DNA of 64,000 nucleotides, from NCBI RefSeq assembly GCF_002979455.1, contig NZ_PCOU01000005.1, forward strand, positions 155,692 to 219,691, written 5' to 3'. The position numbers were made by a program, and so were the translations under genes. Below the pieces are notes generated by a model. It was not told the DNA's origin. It worked only from the letters and a program-made list of their open reading frames with translations, and searched no databases. The DNA is from Chryseobacterium sp. MYb7. Its GTDB lineage: Bacteria; Bacteroidota; Bacteroidia; Flavobacteriales; Weeksellaceae. Of the stretch, positions 44,356-53,672 are shown piece after piece; the stretch's first letter is position 1, and each line of letters opens with the position of its first letter.

Positions 44356-46017
44356 ATGAAAAAAAATATCATTTATTTAGGACTTGCATTATTTTCAGCA
44401 TCAGCAATATTCAATTCCTGTGTACAGGATTACGAGTCTTCCATTACAGAACCAACACGATATACAAGAAATGATATAAAATCCTATGCAGATCTTTTTA
44501 AAGTATTCTGGACAGTGATGGATCAGCGGTATAATTATTTTTATGAACAGAAGGAAAAGGGTGGTATGGACTGGAATGCCATATATAAAGAATATTACCC
44601 CAAATTTGCTGCTTTAAAATCTTATAACGGTATTGGAGTAAGTGATACGGATATGCAGGCAGATGCTGAAAAAGCATATGGGTATTTTACAGAGATTATC
44701 AACCCTATTATTGACAGGCATTTTAATGTTAAAATAAGATTACCTATTTCAAGTTCCGGTATTGCCCCAAGTTATACATTTTCTGGGGGAATGAAAGAAA
44801 AGAAACCTAATTATTATCCATTTTTTTCAAAATACAGATACATGAAAGACAAACTTCAGGATGGAGCTGTATTAGTCGATAATTTTTTATTGGCGGGGAA
44901 TCTAAAATCTATTCCAGACATTTACTATTTCAGCTTCAACAGTTTTGATTTATCTACAAAATTTAAAATTGATCTTGCTGATAAATATGTGAGCCTGGAT
45001 CCGGGAAATTTTTTTGTTCTTACACCTGACATTATTGCAAACAGCCAAGAACTTAATGCTATTAGTGATATTAAAATGAGAAATGAAGTTAAAAATTTCA
45101 CTATAAATATATTGAACGAATGGAATTCATTTCCGAATTCAAATGAAATGAAATCCTTCAATAGTCAGATTGGAGCATTTAAAAATACAGAAGTTTTATC
45201 AGATTCTTTTTTAAATGTAACCCAGCAGCTACTCACCAAATCTAATAATCTCGTAAAATACAATAGTCTGGAAACCTATTTTTCTGTTTTTGATAATGAA
45301 ACCCTTCCTTATATCAATTGGTTTATTGATAAAATGAATAAGCACGTAGAATTGGGATATCATTTAGAACAGTTTCAGGATATGGCAAAAAAAATACTGA
45401 ATAGTGCTCCTTTTTATAAAAAGTTTCTGAATCCTTTGCATAAAGGAGAGATTAAAAAACTGATTATTGACTTAAGAGGTAACGGTGGTGGTGCAATTGT
45501 TGATGCAAGATTTTTTACTGAACGATTTATCACTAAAAGTACAACGGCATTTTATCAAAGGACAAAAGAAGGAAATGGACAATTTAATTATACTCCCTGG
45601 GTTCCGGTACAGGTAAGGCCCCATCTGTTTGGACTTCCCAAAGATATTCCTATTGCTATTTTAACGGATAAGGGTAGTTACAGTATGTCTGAAATGTCTA
45701 CACTGATGCTTAAAAGCCAAGGATCTCATGCTGTCTCAATAGGAGATTACAGTGCGGGAGCTACTGCTGGTCTGGGAGGATCAGATGATTTTAATGGAGG
45801 TACGAGGGATGCCATAGCTGATGGGATACTAGAATTTTATATGCCATTAATGGCAACCAAAAATCTCAATGAGGAAGTCATAGAAGGAGTTGGGATCAAG
45901 CCGGATATTTATGTGACACCTCCTTCGGATGCTGAAGTTGGACAAATGAAAAATAATCCGCAAACATTTGTAGACAGAGTAATGGGAGAAGCTATAAAAT
46001 ATCTTTCAGGCAAGTAA
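44356..46017 (+). CDS. S41 family peptidase lipoprotein
   Basis: 553 residues. Lipobox SAIFNSC (Cys about residue 22) after the signal. Residues 35-130 are helical; the S41 core begins with KKLIIDLRGNGGGAIVDARF, then LPKDIPIAILTDKGSYSMSE, where Ser of GSYSMSEM (about residue 443) is the nucleophile position, and IGDYSAGATAGLGGSDDFNG. No PDZ domain is evident between the lipobox and the core. Likely cleaves proteins or peptides at the cell surface or periplasm. The upstream barrel protein in the same operon may be its partner. Confidence 0.85.
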   Translation: MKKNIIYLGLALFSASAIFNSCVQDYESSITEPTRYTRNDIKSYADLFKVFWTVMDQRYNYFYEQKEKGGMDWNAIYKEYYPKFAALKSYNGIGVSDTDMQADAEKAYGYFTEIINPIIDRHFNVKIRLPISSSGIAPSYTFSGGMKEKKPNYYPFFSKYRYMKDKLQDGAVLVDNFLLAGNLKSIPDIYYFSFNSFDLSTKFKIDLADKYVSLDPGNFFVLTPDIIANSQELNAISDIKMRNEVKNFTINILNEWNSFPNSNEMKSFNSQIGAFKNTEVLSDSFLNVTQQLLTKSNNLVKYNSLETYFSVFDNETLPYINWFIDKMNKHVELGYHLEQFQDMAKKILNSAPFYKKFLNPLHKGEIKKLIIDLRGNGGGAIVDARFFTERFITKSTTAFYQRTKEGNGQFNYTPWVPVQVRPHLFGLPKDIPIAILTDKGSYSMSEMSTLMLKSQGSHAVSIGDYSAGATAGLGGSDDFNGGTRDAIADGILEFYMPLMATKNLNEEVIEGVGIKPDIYVTPPSDAEVGQMKNNPQTFVDRVMGEAIKYLSGK

Positions 46018-46026
46018 ATGCATTAT

Positions 46027-46060
46027 AAAAAAAGACCTGGCAAAAGTCAGGTCTTTTCTA
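46027..46060. terminator. Bidirectional terminator between S41 and metallo-beta-lactamase genes
   Basis: AAAAGACCTG (46030-46039) pairs with CAGGTCTTTT (46048-46057), flanked by A-run and T-run. Confidence 0.82.
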
Positions 46061-46070
46061 TATTATATGA

Positions 46071-46802
46071 TTATTTTTTGTTCAAAAGTTCCAGTGTATG
46101 TTCTACATGTCCGCCACCTTTCCATTCATCATGACCTGGAATAACAAGAGTAGCCTTTGAATATTTTGATTTCAGCTTGGTCATGGTTTGCGGCCATTGG
46201 GCAACATTGGCTTCTCCAGTATAACCCAAATTTTCTGCGGTTCTGCTTTTTACAAGGCATCCACCGTCTAATATATTATATTTTGGAAACCATACCACTA
46301 CATTGTCAACAGTATGTCCTTCACCAAGAAAGTCCACTACAAATTTTTCTCCGCCAATACGGTATGTTTTTCCCGTTTCTATAATTTCTGTAGAAGTAGC
46401 TTTTCCTTCTTTCCTTAACAGGTCATTAGTTTTGGCAGTTGCATATGTTTTGATTCCTTTGTTATTATAAAAACTTAAATCTCCGGCTCTGTCTTCGTGT
46501 GAATGAGTAGCAAATACAGCTACAACCGGAAGATGATGGCGTTTTTGAATGGTATCCAATAAACTTTGATACTGTGTTTTCTGCCATGGAACATCGAATA
46601 AAACAACTCCTTTTTTGGTAACCAGATAAACTGCATTAGTAGAATATTCTTTGCCACCGAATACTCCGAAAGTTTTATAAATATAGAAATTAGGCTTAAT
46701 CTGTGGTTCAATTACAAAATCTCTTACCTGAGAAGTGGTCTGCGCATTTGCAAATGGACTTAATAACATCGAAATAATAAAAAACGGAATGCTTTTCTTC
46801 AT
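46071..46802 (-). CDS. blaCGB: Subclass B1 metallo-beta-lactamase, CGB/IND-like
   Basis: 243 residues, periplasmic (signal to FANA-Q). Hydrolyses beta-lactams including carbapenems in this family. Ligands: His116, His118 and Asp120 in ATHSHEDRAGDLSFYNN, His196 in LGEGHTVDNVVVWFPK, Cys221 in DGGCLVKSRTA, His263 in IPGHDEWKGGGHVEH (BBL numbering). YIYKTFGVFGGKEYSTNAVY and KRHHLPVVAVFATHSHE are close to what I remember of the CGB enzymes of C. gleum, which are intrinsic chromosomal genes; IND enzymes are related. It is not next to any integron or transposase here. The exact allele needs comparison to reference sequences. Confidence 0.93.
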   Translation of the reverse strand: MKKSIPFFIISMLLSPFANAQTTSQVRDFVIEPQIKPNFYIYKTFGVFGGKEYSTNAVYLVTKKGVVLFDVPWQKTQYQSLLDTIQKRHHLPVVAVFATHSHEDRAGDLSFYNNKGIKTYATAKTNDLLRKEGKATSTEIIETGKTYRIGGEKFVVDFLGEGHTVDNVVVWFPKYNILDGGCLVKSRTAENLGYTGEANVAQWPQTMTKLKSKYSKATLVIPGHDEWKGGGHVEHTLELLNKK

Positions 46803-46988
46803 AATTTTTTTAAGTAATAATTAAATGTAAGTATTTGTCAGAAAGACAAAGTCTGTAGAACGTTTTGCAAACCTAGCTAAAAATAAATTTTCGAGTGTTT
46901 CAAAAAAAGAGTTTAACCGTTTTTTAACAGTTAATCGATTACTGCTCTTCAGGAAAATTTTTTAAAAGGTAATTTTCTTTTAAAATTA

Positions 46989-47032
46989 AATATTGCAACA
47001 TAGTTGCAATATTGTTTTTTTTACTACTTTTG
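46989..47032 (+). promoter_or_regulatory. Palindromic operator overlapping the promoter of a TonB receptor
   Basis: AATATTGCAAC (46989-46999) and GTTGCAATATT (47003-47013) form a perfect 11-bp inverted repeat around ATA. TACTTTTG at 47025-47032 fits TAnnTTTG, and the TTG at 47004-47006, inside the right arm, is an 18-bp-spaced -33 element. A repressor on the palindrome would block sigma contact. The convergent neighbour gene encodes a DtxR-family regulator, an obvious candidate. Confidence 0.72.
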
Positions 47033-47086
47033 ATTTTTAATTAATAACCATTTTCAATCCTTCAAAGACTTTAATAAAAAACCTTA

Positions 47087-49522
47087 ATGTATATGAAATT
47101 TAGATTGATGCTGTCGGTGTTTGTAATCTTTATTACTTCAATGATAAATGCTCAGGATGCGGAAATAACAGGGAAAGTCCTTTTTGAAAATGGAAGCAGT
47201 CCGGGTGCTGACGTAATACTAAAAGACACTTCGATAAAAACCACACCGGATAAAAATGGTGATTTTACGATCAAAAACCTGGCTCCCGGAAATTACAGAC
47301 TTTTGGTGAAAGCTAAAGGATATGAAGAATTTGAAAGGGACATTTCTGTAGAGAAAAAAATGAGACCCATACCGGATATTTTACTCATCCGTAATAGTAA
47401 CAGAATTGATGAAATAGCAATAACGGGAGTTTCAAGGGAAACTTTAATTAAAGAAACACCTGTTGCCATGCTCAGCATTTCTTACAAACAGCTCGAAAGA
47501 ACTGTAGCTACCAATATCATCAGTTCATTGGTGAAATCTGCTCCCGGATTAAGTGTGGTAGAAACGGGACCCAATATTTCAAAACCCTTTATCCGGGGAT
47601 TGGGCTATAATCGGGTACTAACTCTTTATGATGGGATACGCCAGGAAGGCCAGCAATGGGGAGATGAGCATGGTATAGAAATCGCCCCTTATATTGTAGA
47701 ACGGGCAGAGGTTATAAAAGGACCTGCCAGCTTGATGTTCGGTTCTGATGCTTTGGCAGGAGTGGTAAGTCTTTTTCCCTATGTGCCTTCTCAAAATGAC
47801 GGTATTGTGCATGGCAAAATAACCGGTGAATATCAGGGAAACAACAATCTTATTGGAAACGGAATGCAGTTAGGCTATAAAAAGAATTCTCTTATAGCTT
47901 CATTAAATGCTTCCTACAGAATGGCTAAAAACTACAGAAATGCTGTAGATGGCAGAGTATACAATACCAATTTTGAAGAAAAAAACCTTTCTTTTCTCTT
48001 AGGACGAAAAACAAATACAAGCTTTTCAAAAATCAATTTTACATTATATGATAATTTGCAGGGAATACCTGATGGAAGCCGTGATCCGAATACCGGAAAA
48101 TTTACCTATCAGATAGGAGAGGGAGACGATGATGACGTAGAAAAAAGACCTATCGTTTCAGATATAAATCTTAATTCTTACACGCTTTCACCTTTACACC
48201 AAAGAATTCAGCATTACAGGTTATATGCCCAGCATACTCAACAGATTGGTAAAGGAGATCTGGATGTTCAGCTGGCTTTGCAGCAAAATATCCGTAGAGA
48301 ATACAATCATCCTACTGTACCTTCACAACCCGGAATGTACGTAAGGCTTAATACGTTAAATTATGGAATACGCTATAATTTTCCTAAATTTTCATCAGTT
48401 GAAATTTCTGCAGGTATTAACGGAATGGTTCAAAACAATAAAAATAAATCAGCAACAGATTTTCCAATTCCTGATTACGACTTAAGCGAAGGAGGGATCT
48501 ATACTTATATCAAATGGAAATATAAAAGACTCAACATAAGCGGAGGTGCTCGTTATGATATCCGAAAGATTGGCTGGGATGATTTTTATATACAGACTAA
48601 CCCGGTAACACAATTTGAAGAACATGCTGCTCAGGCATCTGCCAATACCAGGCTTGGGTTTGCTTCTTACAACAAAACGTTCGGCGGCCTGTCAGCCAGT
48701 ATCGGATCGGCTTTTCAACTGACAAAACAGATTAGCCTTAAAGCCAATATTGGAAGAAGTTACAGAGCACCAAACATTACAGAGATTGGTTCGAACGGAC
48801 TGGATCCCGGAGCCCACATTATTTATAAAGGAAACAGAGATTTTAATCCTGAATTTTCATTACAGGAAGATCTGGGAATCAGTACAAGATTTAAGGATTT
48901 CTCAGCGGATGTAAGCTGGTTTAATAATAATATTCAAAATTATATTTATCTGTCATTACTTGTAGATGCACAGGGAAATCCTATCGTAGATACACAGGGT
49001 AATAAAACCTATCAGTATCAGCAGGCTTCTGCCCAGCTTTATGGGATGGAGGCGTGGGTATCGCTGCATCCTGAGAAATGGAAAGGATTTAATTTTGAGA
49101 CAAGCTTATCCGTTATTTACGGCTTCAATCGTGATAAGAAATTCAAAAATAAAGAGACTCAGGGAGAATATCTTCCTTTGATTTCTCCATTAAAACTATC
49201 TGGAAACCTATCCCAGAAAATATCTATCCCGTCAAAATTGATTTCATCCGTTACACCCACGGCAGAAGTAGAGTTTTCGGCGGCACAGAATAGGTATATG
49301 GGATTAGATAATACAGAAACTGCAACACCGGATTATACATTGTTTAATATCGGCGCATCTGTTGCAATACACTATTCTGAAAATCATTCTGCAGTTCTGC
49401 AGTTTCAGGTGAATAATGTATTTGACCGTGCTTATCAGTCACATCTCAGCCGTTTAAAATATTTAGGAAATATTTATAATATGGGAAGAAATATTTCTTT
49501 AAAATTGATCGTTCCTTTTTAG
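47087..49522 (+). CDS. TonB-dependent receptor with carboxypeptidase-like N-terminal domain
   Basis: 811 residues; ATG 47087, with a second ATG two codons later (47093) equally good. Signal peptide to INA-Q. CarboxypepD_reg-like domain (about 24-105): ITGKVLFENGSSPGADVILK and FTIKNLAPGNYRLLVKAKGY. Plug (about 115-230): PVAMLSISYKQLERTVATNI, IRGLGYNRVLTLYDGIRQEG and ERAEVIKGPASLMFGSDALA. Barrel to the end, finishing NISLKLIVPF. The operator at 46989-47013 and the DtxR-like regulator gene beside it point to uptake of a metal or metal chelate (iron, manganese or zinc). Confidence 0.92.
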   Translation: MYMKFRLMLSVFVIFITSMINAQDAEITGKVLFENGSSPGADVILKDTSIKTTPDKNGDFTIKNLAPGNYRLLVKAKGYEEFERDISVEKKMRPIPDILLIRNSNRIDEIAITGVSRETLIKETPVAMLSISYKQLERTVATNIISSLVKSAPGLSVVETGPNISKPFIRGLGYNRVLTLYDGIRQEGQQWGDEHGIEIAPYIVERAEVIKGPASLMFGSDALAGVVSLFPYVPSQNDGIVHGKITGEYQGNNNLIGNGMQLGYKKNSLIASLNASYRMAKNYRNAVDGRVYNTNFEEKNLSFLLGRKTNTSFSKINFTLYDNLQGIPDGSRDPNTGKFTYQIGEGDDDDVEKRPIVSDINLNSYTLSPLHQRIQHYRLYAQHTQQIGKGDLDVQLALQQNIRREYNHPTVPSQPGMYVRLNTLNYGIRYNFPKFSSVEISAGINGMVQNNKNKSATDFPIPDYDLSEGGIYTYIKWKYKRLNISGGARYDIRKIGWDDFYIQTNPVTQFEEHAAQASANTRLGFASYNKTFGGLSASIGSAFQLTKQISLKANIGRSYRAPNITEIGSNGLDPGAHIIYKGNRDFNPEFSLQEDLGISTRFKDFSADVSWFNNNIQNYIYLSLLVDAQGNPIVDTQGNKTYQYQQASAQLYGMEAWVSLHPEKWKGFNFETSLSVIYGFNRDKKFKNKETQGEYLPLISPLKLSGNLSQKISIPSKLISSVTPTAEVEFSAAQNRYMGLDNTETATPDYTLFNIGASVAIHYSENHSAVLQFQVNNVFDRAYQSHLSRLKYLGNIYNMGRNISLKLIVPF

Positions 49523-49528
49523 TATACT

Positions 49529-49570
49529 ATACAAAAGGTGGCTAAATGTTATTTAACCACCTTTTGTGTA
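49529..49570. terminator. Bidirectional terminator between TonB receptor and DtxR-family gene
   Basis: ACAAAAGGTGG (49531-49541) pairs with CCACCTTTTGT (49557-49567), with inner TAAAT/ATTTA pairing. Confidence 0.85.
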
Positions 49571-49579
49571 TATGTAAAT

Positions 49580-50233
49580 TTATTTTTTTACCAATATTTT
49601 CTCAGTCGCTTTTTTGCTTAGAATTTCTATTTTACCGTCAATTTCAATCGTCATTGATTTGTCAAAATTTTCAACTTTAATGATTTTTACTTTGGTATTG
49701 AGCAACAGTTTTCTGTCAGTCAAATAAGTCAGGAAAGCATCATCAGAAAGAGTAACTGAGGCGAAAGTAACATTTTCACCAGGTTCACAATGGCTGAGCT
49801 TCTGTAAATCCTGAGAGATAATATTCCCGTCTTTATCAGGAATAGGTTCTCCATGCGGATCAAATTTAGGATAATCCAGAATTTCGTCCATTTTATCGAA
49901 AAAGATTTGAGAATGTACGTGCTCAAGCTGTTCAGCAATTTCGTGAACATTTTCCCAGCCAAAATTCATTTTTTTGACTAAAAACATTTCGGTAAGTCTG
50001 TGTTTACGAACGACCAGGGAGGCTTCACGTCTTCCGCTTTCTGTAACAATTAATGGCTTATAAGTTTCATAGATGACCCATTTTTTGTCGGCAAATTTCT
50101 TCATCATATTATTGACGCTCGGCATTTTGACATTCAAAAATTTACTGAGCTCATTAATTGTAACCTTACCTTCATTGTCAACTAAATGAAACAAAGCTTT
50201 CAGGTAATTCTCTTCTGTTAGGGTTGTTTTCAA
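49580..50233 (-). CDS. DtxR/MntR family metal-dependent repressor
   Basis: 217 residues in the three-domain DtxR layout. N-terminal winged helix: TEENYLKALFHLVDNEGKVT, then INELSKFLNVKMPSVNNMMK. Metal-binding/dimerisation domain: RKHRLTEMFLVKKMNFGWEN, then HEIAEQLEHVHSQIF with Glu/His ligands and FDPHGEPIPDKDG; the DPHG position carries Asp where iron-type DtxR has Cys, as in MntR-like members. C-terminal FeoA/SH3-like domain: KLSHCEPGENVTFASVTLSD to the end. Expected to repress metal uptake genes when loaded with Mn(II) or Fe(II). Likely target: the palindrome at 46989-47013. Confidence 0.92.
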   Translation of the reverse strand: MKTTLTEENYLKALFHLVDNEGKVTINELSKFLNVKMPSVNNMMKKFADKKWVIYETYKPLIVTESGRREASLVVRKHRLTEMFLVKKMNFGWENVHEIAEQLEHVHSQIFFDKMDEILDYPKFDPHGEPIPDKDGNIISQDLQKLSHCEPGENVTFASVTLSDDAFLTYLTDRKLLLNTKVKIIKVENFDKSMTIEIDGKIEILSKKATEKILVKK

Positions 50234-50573
50234 AATGTTAGATGATTTTCACTACAAATCTAACAAAATAATATTAAATTTTTTCTGCTTATCAATCAAA
50301 AATTCATTTGATAATCATTAATTATTCTAATAAAATAGGATTAAGTGAAAATAAACAGGGATGAAATTTAAAATTGGTTATTAATGAGATCATTACATAT
50401 GAGTCTGGATGTTTTTTATATTTCGATTTATTTTATTTTTAATGAATATTATTTTAAATAATTTAAAATATTTGTATTTTTTTTAAATTTATGAATAATT
50501 ATCACTCATTTTTTTTCATTTTTAAGTGATTTATTGATTAATTACTTATCTTAACTTCGTAAAAAATAGAACA
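50234..50573. other. AT-rich spacer between the DtxR-family gene and the protease gene
   Basis: 340 bp, divergent promoters. TAACTTCG (50552-50559) is one base off TAnnTTTG and lies 14 bp before the protease ATG. Otherwise only A/T runs. Confidence 0.45.
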
Positions 50574-53500
50574 ATGAAATTAAAAATTACTTTCCTTTCA
50601 CTCTGTGCATCCTTTTTTATGAATGCACAGATATTGAAACCCAGCGGTTTAAGCAGTGATGATCTTCCAGGAACAACTTTTAAACTTAATATTGATGATT
50701 TTAAAAGAAGTGTAAACACAAATAGAAAAAATTCTGAAAAAATTAGCAACCAATCTATTGTATTAACCCTTATTGATGGTACTAAAAAGGAGTTTATTCT
50801 ATCTGAAAATAATCTTTTAAACAGGAAAATTGATAATATTGTTACTTTTGACGGATATTCAAAGGACAGACAAGATAAAATAAAACTTACCCTGGTTGGA
50901 AATGAGATCTCTGCAATGGTGAAATCCGGAACAGGATATTATATTATAGAACCTTATAAAACTAATAAAGGAGAATATCGTATTTACAACTCCTTTGAAA
51001 TGTTTGGTGAAAAGTTCATGTGCGGAACTGATGAAAATGACTTTAAAGAAAGTTTGGAGGCTGTGGCCAAAGGGCTGAATGTTCAGAAGTCGGTGTCAGG
51101 ATTCCCTTATGGAAGCTCATTGAAAACGTTCAGAATGGCAGTGGCAACGACAGGTGAATTTACAACTGCTTTAGGAAATCAGGATGCTGCTCTTGGAGAA
51201 TTGGTGGCTATGATGAACCTGATCAATCAGATATATGAATCAGAATTATCCATTTCTTTTACATTAATTGATAAAACAACCAATAAAACCCTGATTTTTA
51301 CGGATGGAGCTACAGATCCTTTTACAATAGACCCATCTTTTGCTTCAGCAGCCAATTCACAATCCGGGTTTGACATTATGAATACCAACGGAACGCTGCC
51401 TTATGCAGATTACGATATTGGCCATACCTTTAATATTATGCCGGGAGCGGGAGGAAGTGCTCAGGGACAGGCGGGGCCTCGTCCGTGTACTGCATCTCTT
51501 AAAGCGAGAGCCTGGAGCCAGTGGACGCTCTCTATGCCAAAATCTTTATCTGCCAACCTGATCGTTCATGAAATGGGGCATCAGTTTGGGGCAGGACATA
51601 CTTATAATGCGGTAGGAGGAACGCCTTCAAGCCCTACATTCTGCACTTCCGGATGGAATTCTGCAGCAGCTACAGAGCCGGGATCAGGATCTACTATAAT
51701 GGCTTATAAAAACAATTGTACTACGCCTAATGATCAAACCAATACAGGAAATAACGGTTTGAATTATTTCCATGCTAAAAGTATTGATCAGATTTTAAAT
51801 ACCCTTGCAGTATCTTCTACCTGCTATACTTCTGTAGCGGTAAATAATACACCGCCTTCTGCCAATCCGGGTAATACCGCGATAAGCATTCCAAAAAATA
51901 CTCCTTTTAAACTGAAAGGAATAGCAAGTGATGCTGAAGATACCAACCTTTCTTATACCTGGGATCAGGTAGACGTTGCTACCGCTAATGATAAAGGAGC
52001 TTTTGGAAGTACTATTAACGGAAGTGGTGGATATTCTGCAGTCAACAGTACTACAGCGCCATTATTCAGATCTGAGCAGAGTACAACGACTACAGAACGA
52101 TATTTCCCAAAAATGAAATTTGTTCTGAATAACCAGAATAATCCTCCTGTGAATGAAGCAGAGGCACTTCCTTTGGTAGCAAGAACCATGAAAATGAGAT
52201 TTACTGTAAGAGATAACAGTGTGATTTCAGGCGGTGCAGATTCTGATCAGGTTACAGTGACCGTAACTGATCAAGGACCTTTAGCGGTGACCTATCCTAA
52301 TTCAAATGTGACAGTGAATGCTGAAACCAATATCAATGTAACATGGGATGTAAACCAGACCAATGTCCTGAAGAATACAGTTAATGTCCTTCTTTCTACG
52401 GATGGAGGAGACACTTTCCCTTATGTACTTGCTTCCAATGTTCCTAATAATGGTACAGCAACGGTAACTTTGCCATATGTTCCTTATACGACTAAAGCAA
52501 GAATTAAAGTTACGGCAGTAATCAATGATTATGCAGAATTCTTTGATGTTTCTGATACTAATTTTATTATCAGTTCCAACTGTAATGCTTTCCAAACCAT
52601 TATGGTAGACAATCCGAAAGTGGTAACAGCAATACAGGGAAGTGCACAGGCTAACCTTAATCTGGTACCACAAACCCCATCGAATGATACGTATAATTCT
52701 AAAACATTGACTTTCGATGCTGCGAATATGACAGCCAATAGCTGGTATATATTTAATCAGGCACAAACAGCTCCTTATCTGCTTAATGCAAGCTCAAGTA
52801 TGCTGACTTTAAAATTCAAAGCAACAGAAACAGGAAGCTATACATTAAGCTATCCTTCTCCAAGTGGTGTAGCTATTACTTTATATAAAGGAACTCAGAC
52901 AGGAACAGCCAATTTCCTGACTTCAAATGCTGTGTATTCCGGAACAGGAACCAGCTTTACTTATTACAGAACATTCACTGTAACTTTGGAAAAGGGCGTG
53001 GAGTACTTCATGACTTCAAGAAATCTGAGCAGTACTCCTGCAGGATCAAGTGTTGTGGTTAGCATTAATGGACCTGGACAATTCTATGATACTGTAAGTC
53101 TACCTGCAGGCGTTAGTTTTACTTATGCAGCTATTAATCCGACCACCAATACAATCATTGCTACAAGTTCAACAGGTAACTTTACGACTTTACCTGTAGG
53201 AACATACACGGTACAAGGTATTTCGTTTACAGGAGCGGAAAGTGCCTTAGTTAATAAAACGATTGCGGAACTTAATCAGGCAAAAGTTTGTTACCAATTA
53301 AGCAGAAACAATATTACTTTAAATATTACGTCTGTATTAAGTACCAAAGAGCTTTCTAAAAAGCCAATTGGTTTGGTTCCGAATCCGGTGAAAGATTTCC
53401 TTCAGGTATACAGTGATGAGAAAATCACTCATTATGAAATTTATGATGCATCGGGAAGATTAATGGAGAGTAATACGATGAATAATTCAGCTATTAACTT

Positions 53501-53585
53501 CACTAAGTTTAAAACCGGTGTTTATATGTTAAAATTATTGAATAATAAAACACTGATTCATCAGTCAAAAGTTATCAAAAAATAA
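50574..53585 (+). CDS. Secreted reprolysin-like zinc metalloprotease with T9SS sorting domain
   Basis: 1003 residues. Signal peptide to FMNA-Q; pro-region about 20-170 (KLNIDDFKRSVNTNRKNSEK, DKIKLTLVGNEISAMVKSGT, YYIIEPYKTNKGEYRIYNS). M12B-type catalytic domain about 180-425 with LIVHEMGHQFGAGHTYN, the HExxHxxGxxH zinc site (about residue 331), followed by the Met-turn-like TIMAYKNNC. Then Ig/FN3-like beta modules (about 435-680) and a pre-peptidase-like C-terminal region. It ends with the T9SS type A domain LVPNPVKDFLQVYSDEKITH and YEIYDASGRLMES, so it is exported by the Por system to the surface or medium. Confidence 0.92.
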   Translation: MKLKITFLSLCASFFMNAQILKPSGLSSDDLPGTTFKLNIDDFKRSVNTNRKNSEKISNQSIVLTLIDGTKKEFILSENNLLNRKIDNIVTFDGYSKDRQDKIKLTLVGNEISAMVKSGTGYYIIEPYKTNKGEYRIYNSFEMFGEKFMCGTDENDFKESLEAVAKGLNVQKSVSGFPYGSSLKTFRMAVATTGEFTTALGNQDAALGELVAMMNLINQIYESELSISFTLIDKTTNKTLIFTDGATDPFTIDPSFASAANSQSGFDIMNTNGTLPYADYDIGHTFNIMPGAGGSAQGQAGPRPCTASLKARAWSQWTLSMPKSLSANLIVHEMGHQFGAGHTYNAVGGTPSSPTFCTSGWNSAAATEPGSGSTIMAYKNNCTTPNDQTNTGNNGLNYFHAKSIDQILNTLAVSSTCYTSVAVNNTPPSANPGNTAISIPKNTPFKLKGIASDAEDTNLSYTWDQVDVATANDKGAFGSTINGSGGYSAVNSTTAPLFRSEQSTTTTERYFPKMKFVLNNQNNPPVNEAEALPLVARTMKMRFTVRDNSVISGGADSDQVTVTVTDQGPLAVTYPNSNVTVNAETNINVTWDVNQTNVLKNTVNVLLSTDGGDTFPYVLASNVPNNGTATVTLPYVPYTTKARIKVTAVINDYAEFFDVSDTNFIISSNCNAFQTIMVDNPKVVTAIQGSAQANLNLVPQTPSNDTYNSKTLTFDAANMTANSWYIFNQAQTAPYLLNASSSMLTLKFKATETGSYTLSYPSPSGVAITLYKGTQTGTANFLTSNAVYSGTGTSFTYYRTFTVTLEKGVEYFMTSRNLSSTPAGSSVVVSINGPGQFYDTVSLPAGVSFTYAAINPTTNTIIATSSTGNFTTLPVGTYTVQGISFTGAESALVNKTIAELNQAKVCYQLSRNNITLNITSVLSTKELSKKPIGLVPNPVKDFLQVYSDEKITHYEIYDASGRLMESNTMNNSAINFTKFKTGVYMLKLLNNKTLIHQSKVIKK

Positions 53586-53601
53586 TTAATAATATATATT
53601 T

Positions 53602-53633
53602 AAAAGGAGCTATAGTGATATAGCTCCTTTTTT
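53602..53633 (+). terminator. Terminator after the protease gene
   Basis: A 13-bp perfect stem, AAAAGGAGCTATA pairing with TATAGCTCCTTTT around GTGA, then T residues. Confidence 0.9.
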
Positions 53634-53672
53634 GTATAGAATTTGTATAAGTATCTATAAATACCACCCAAG

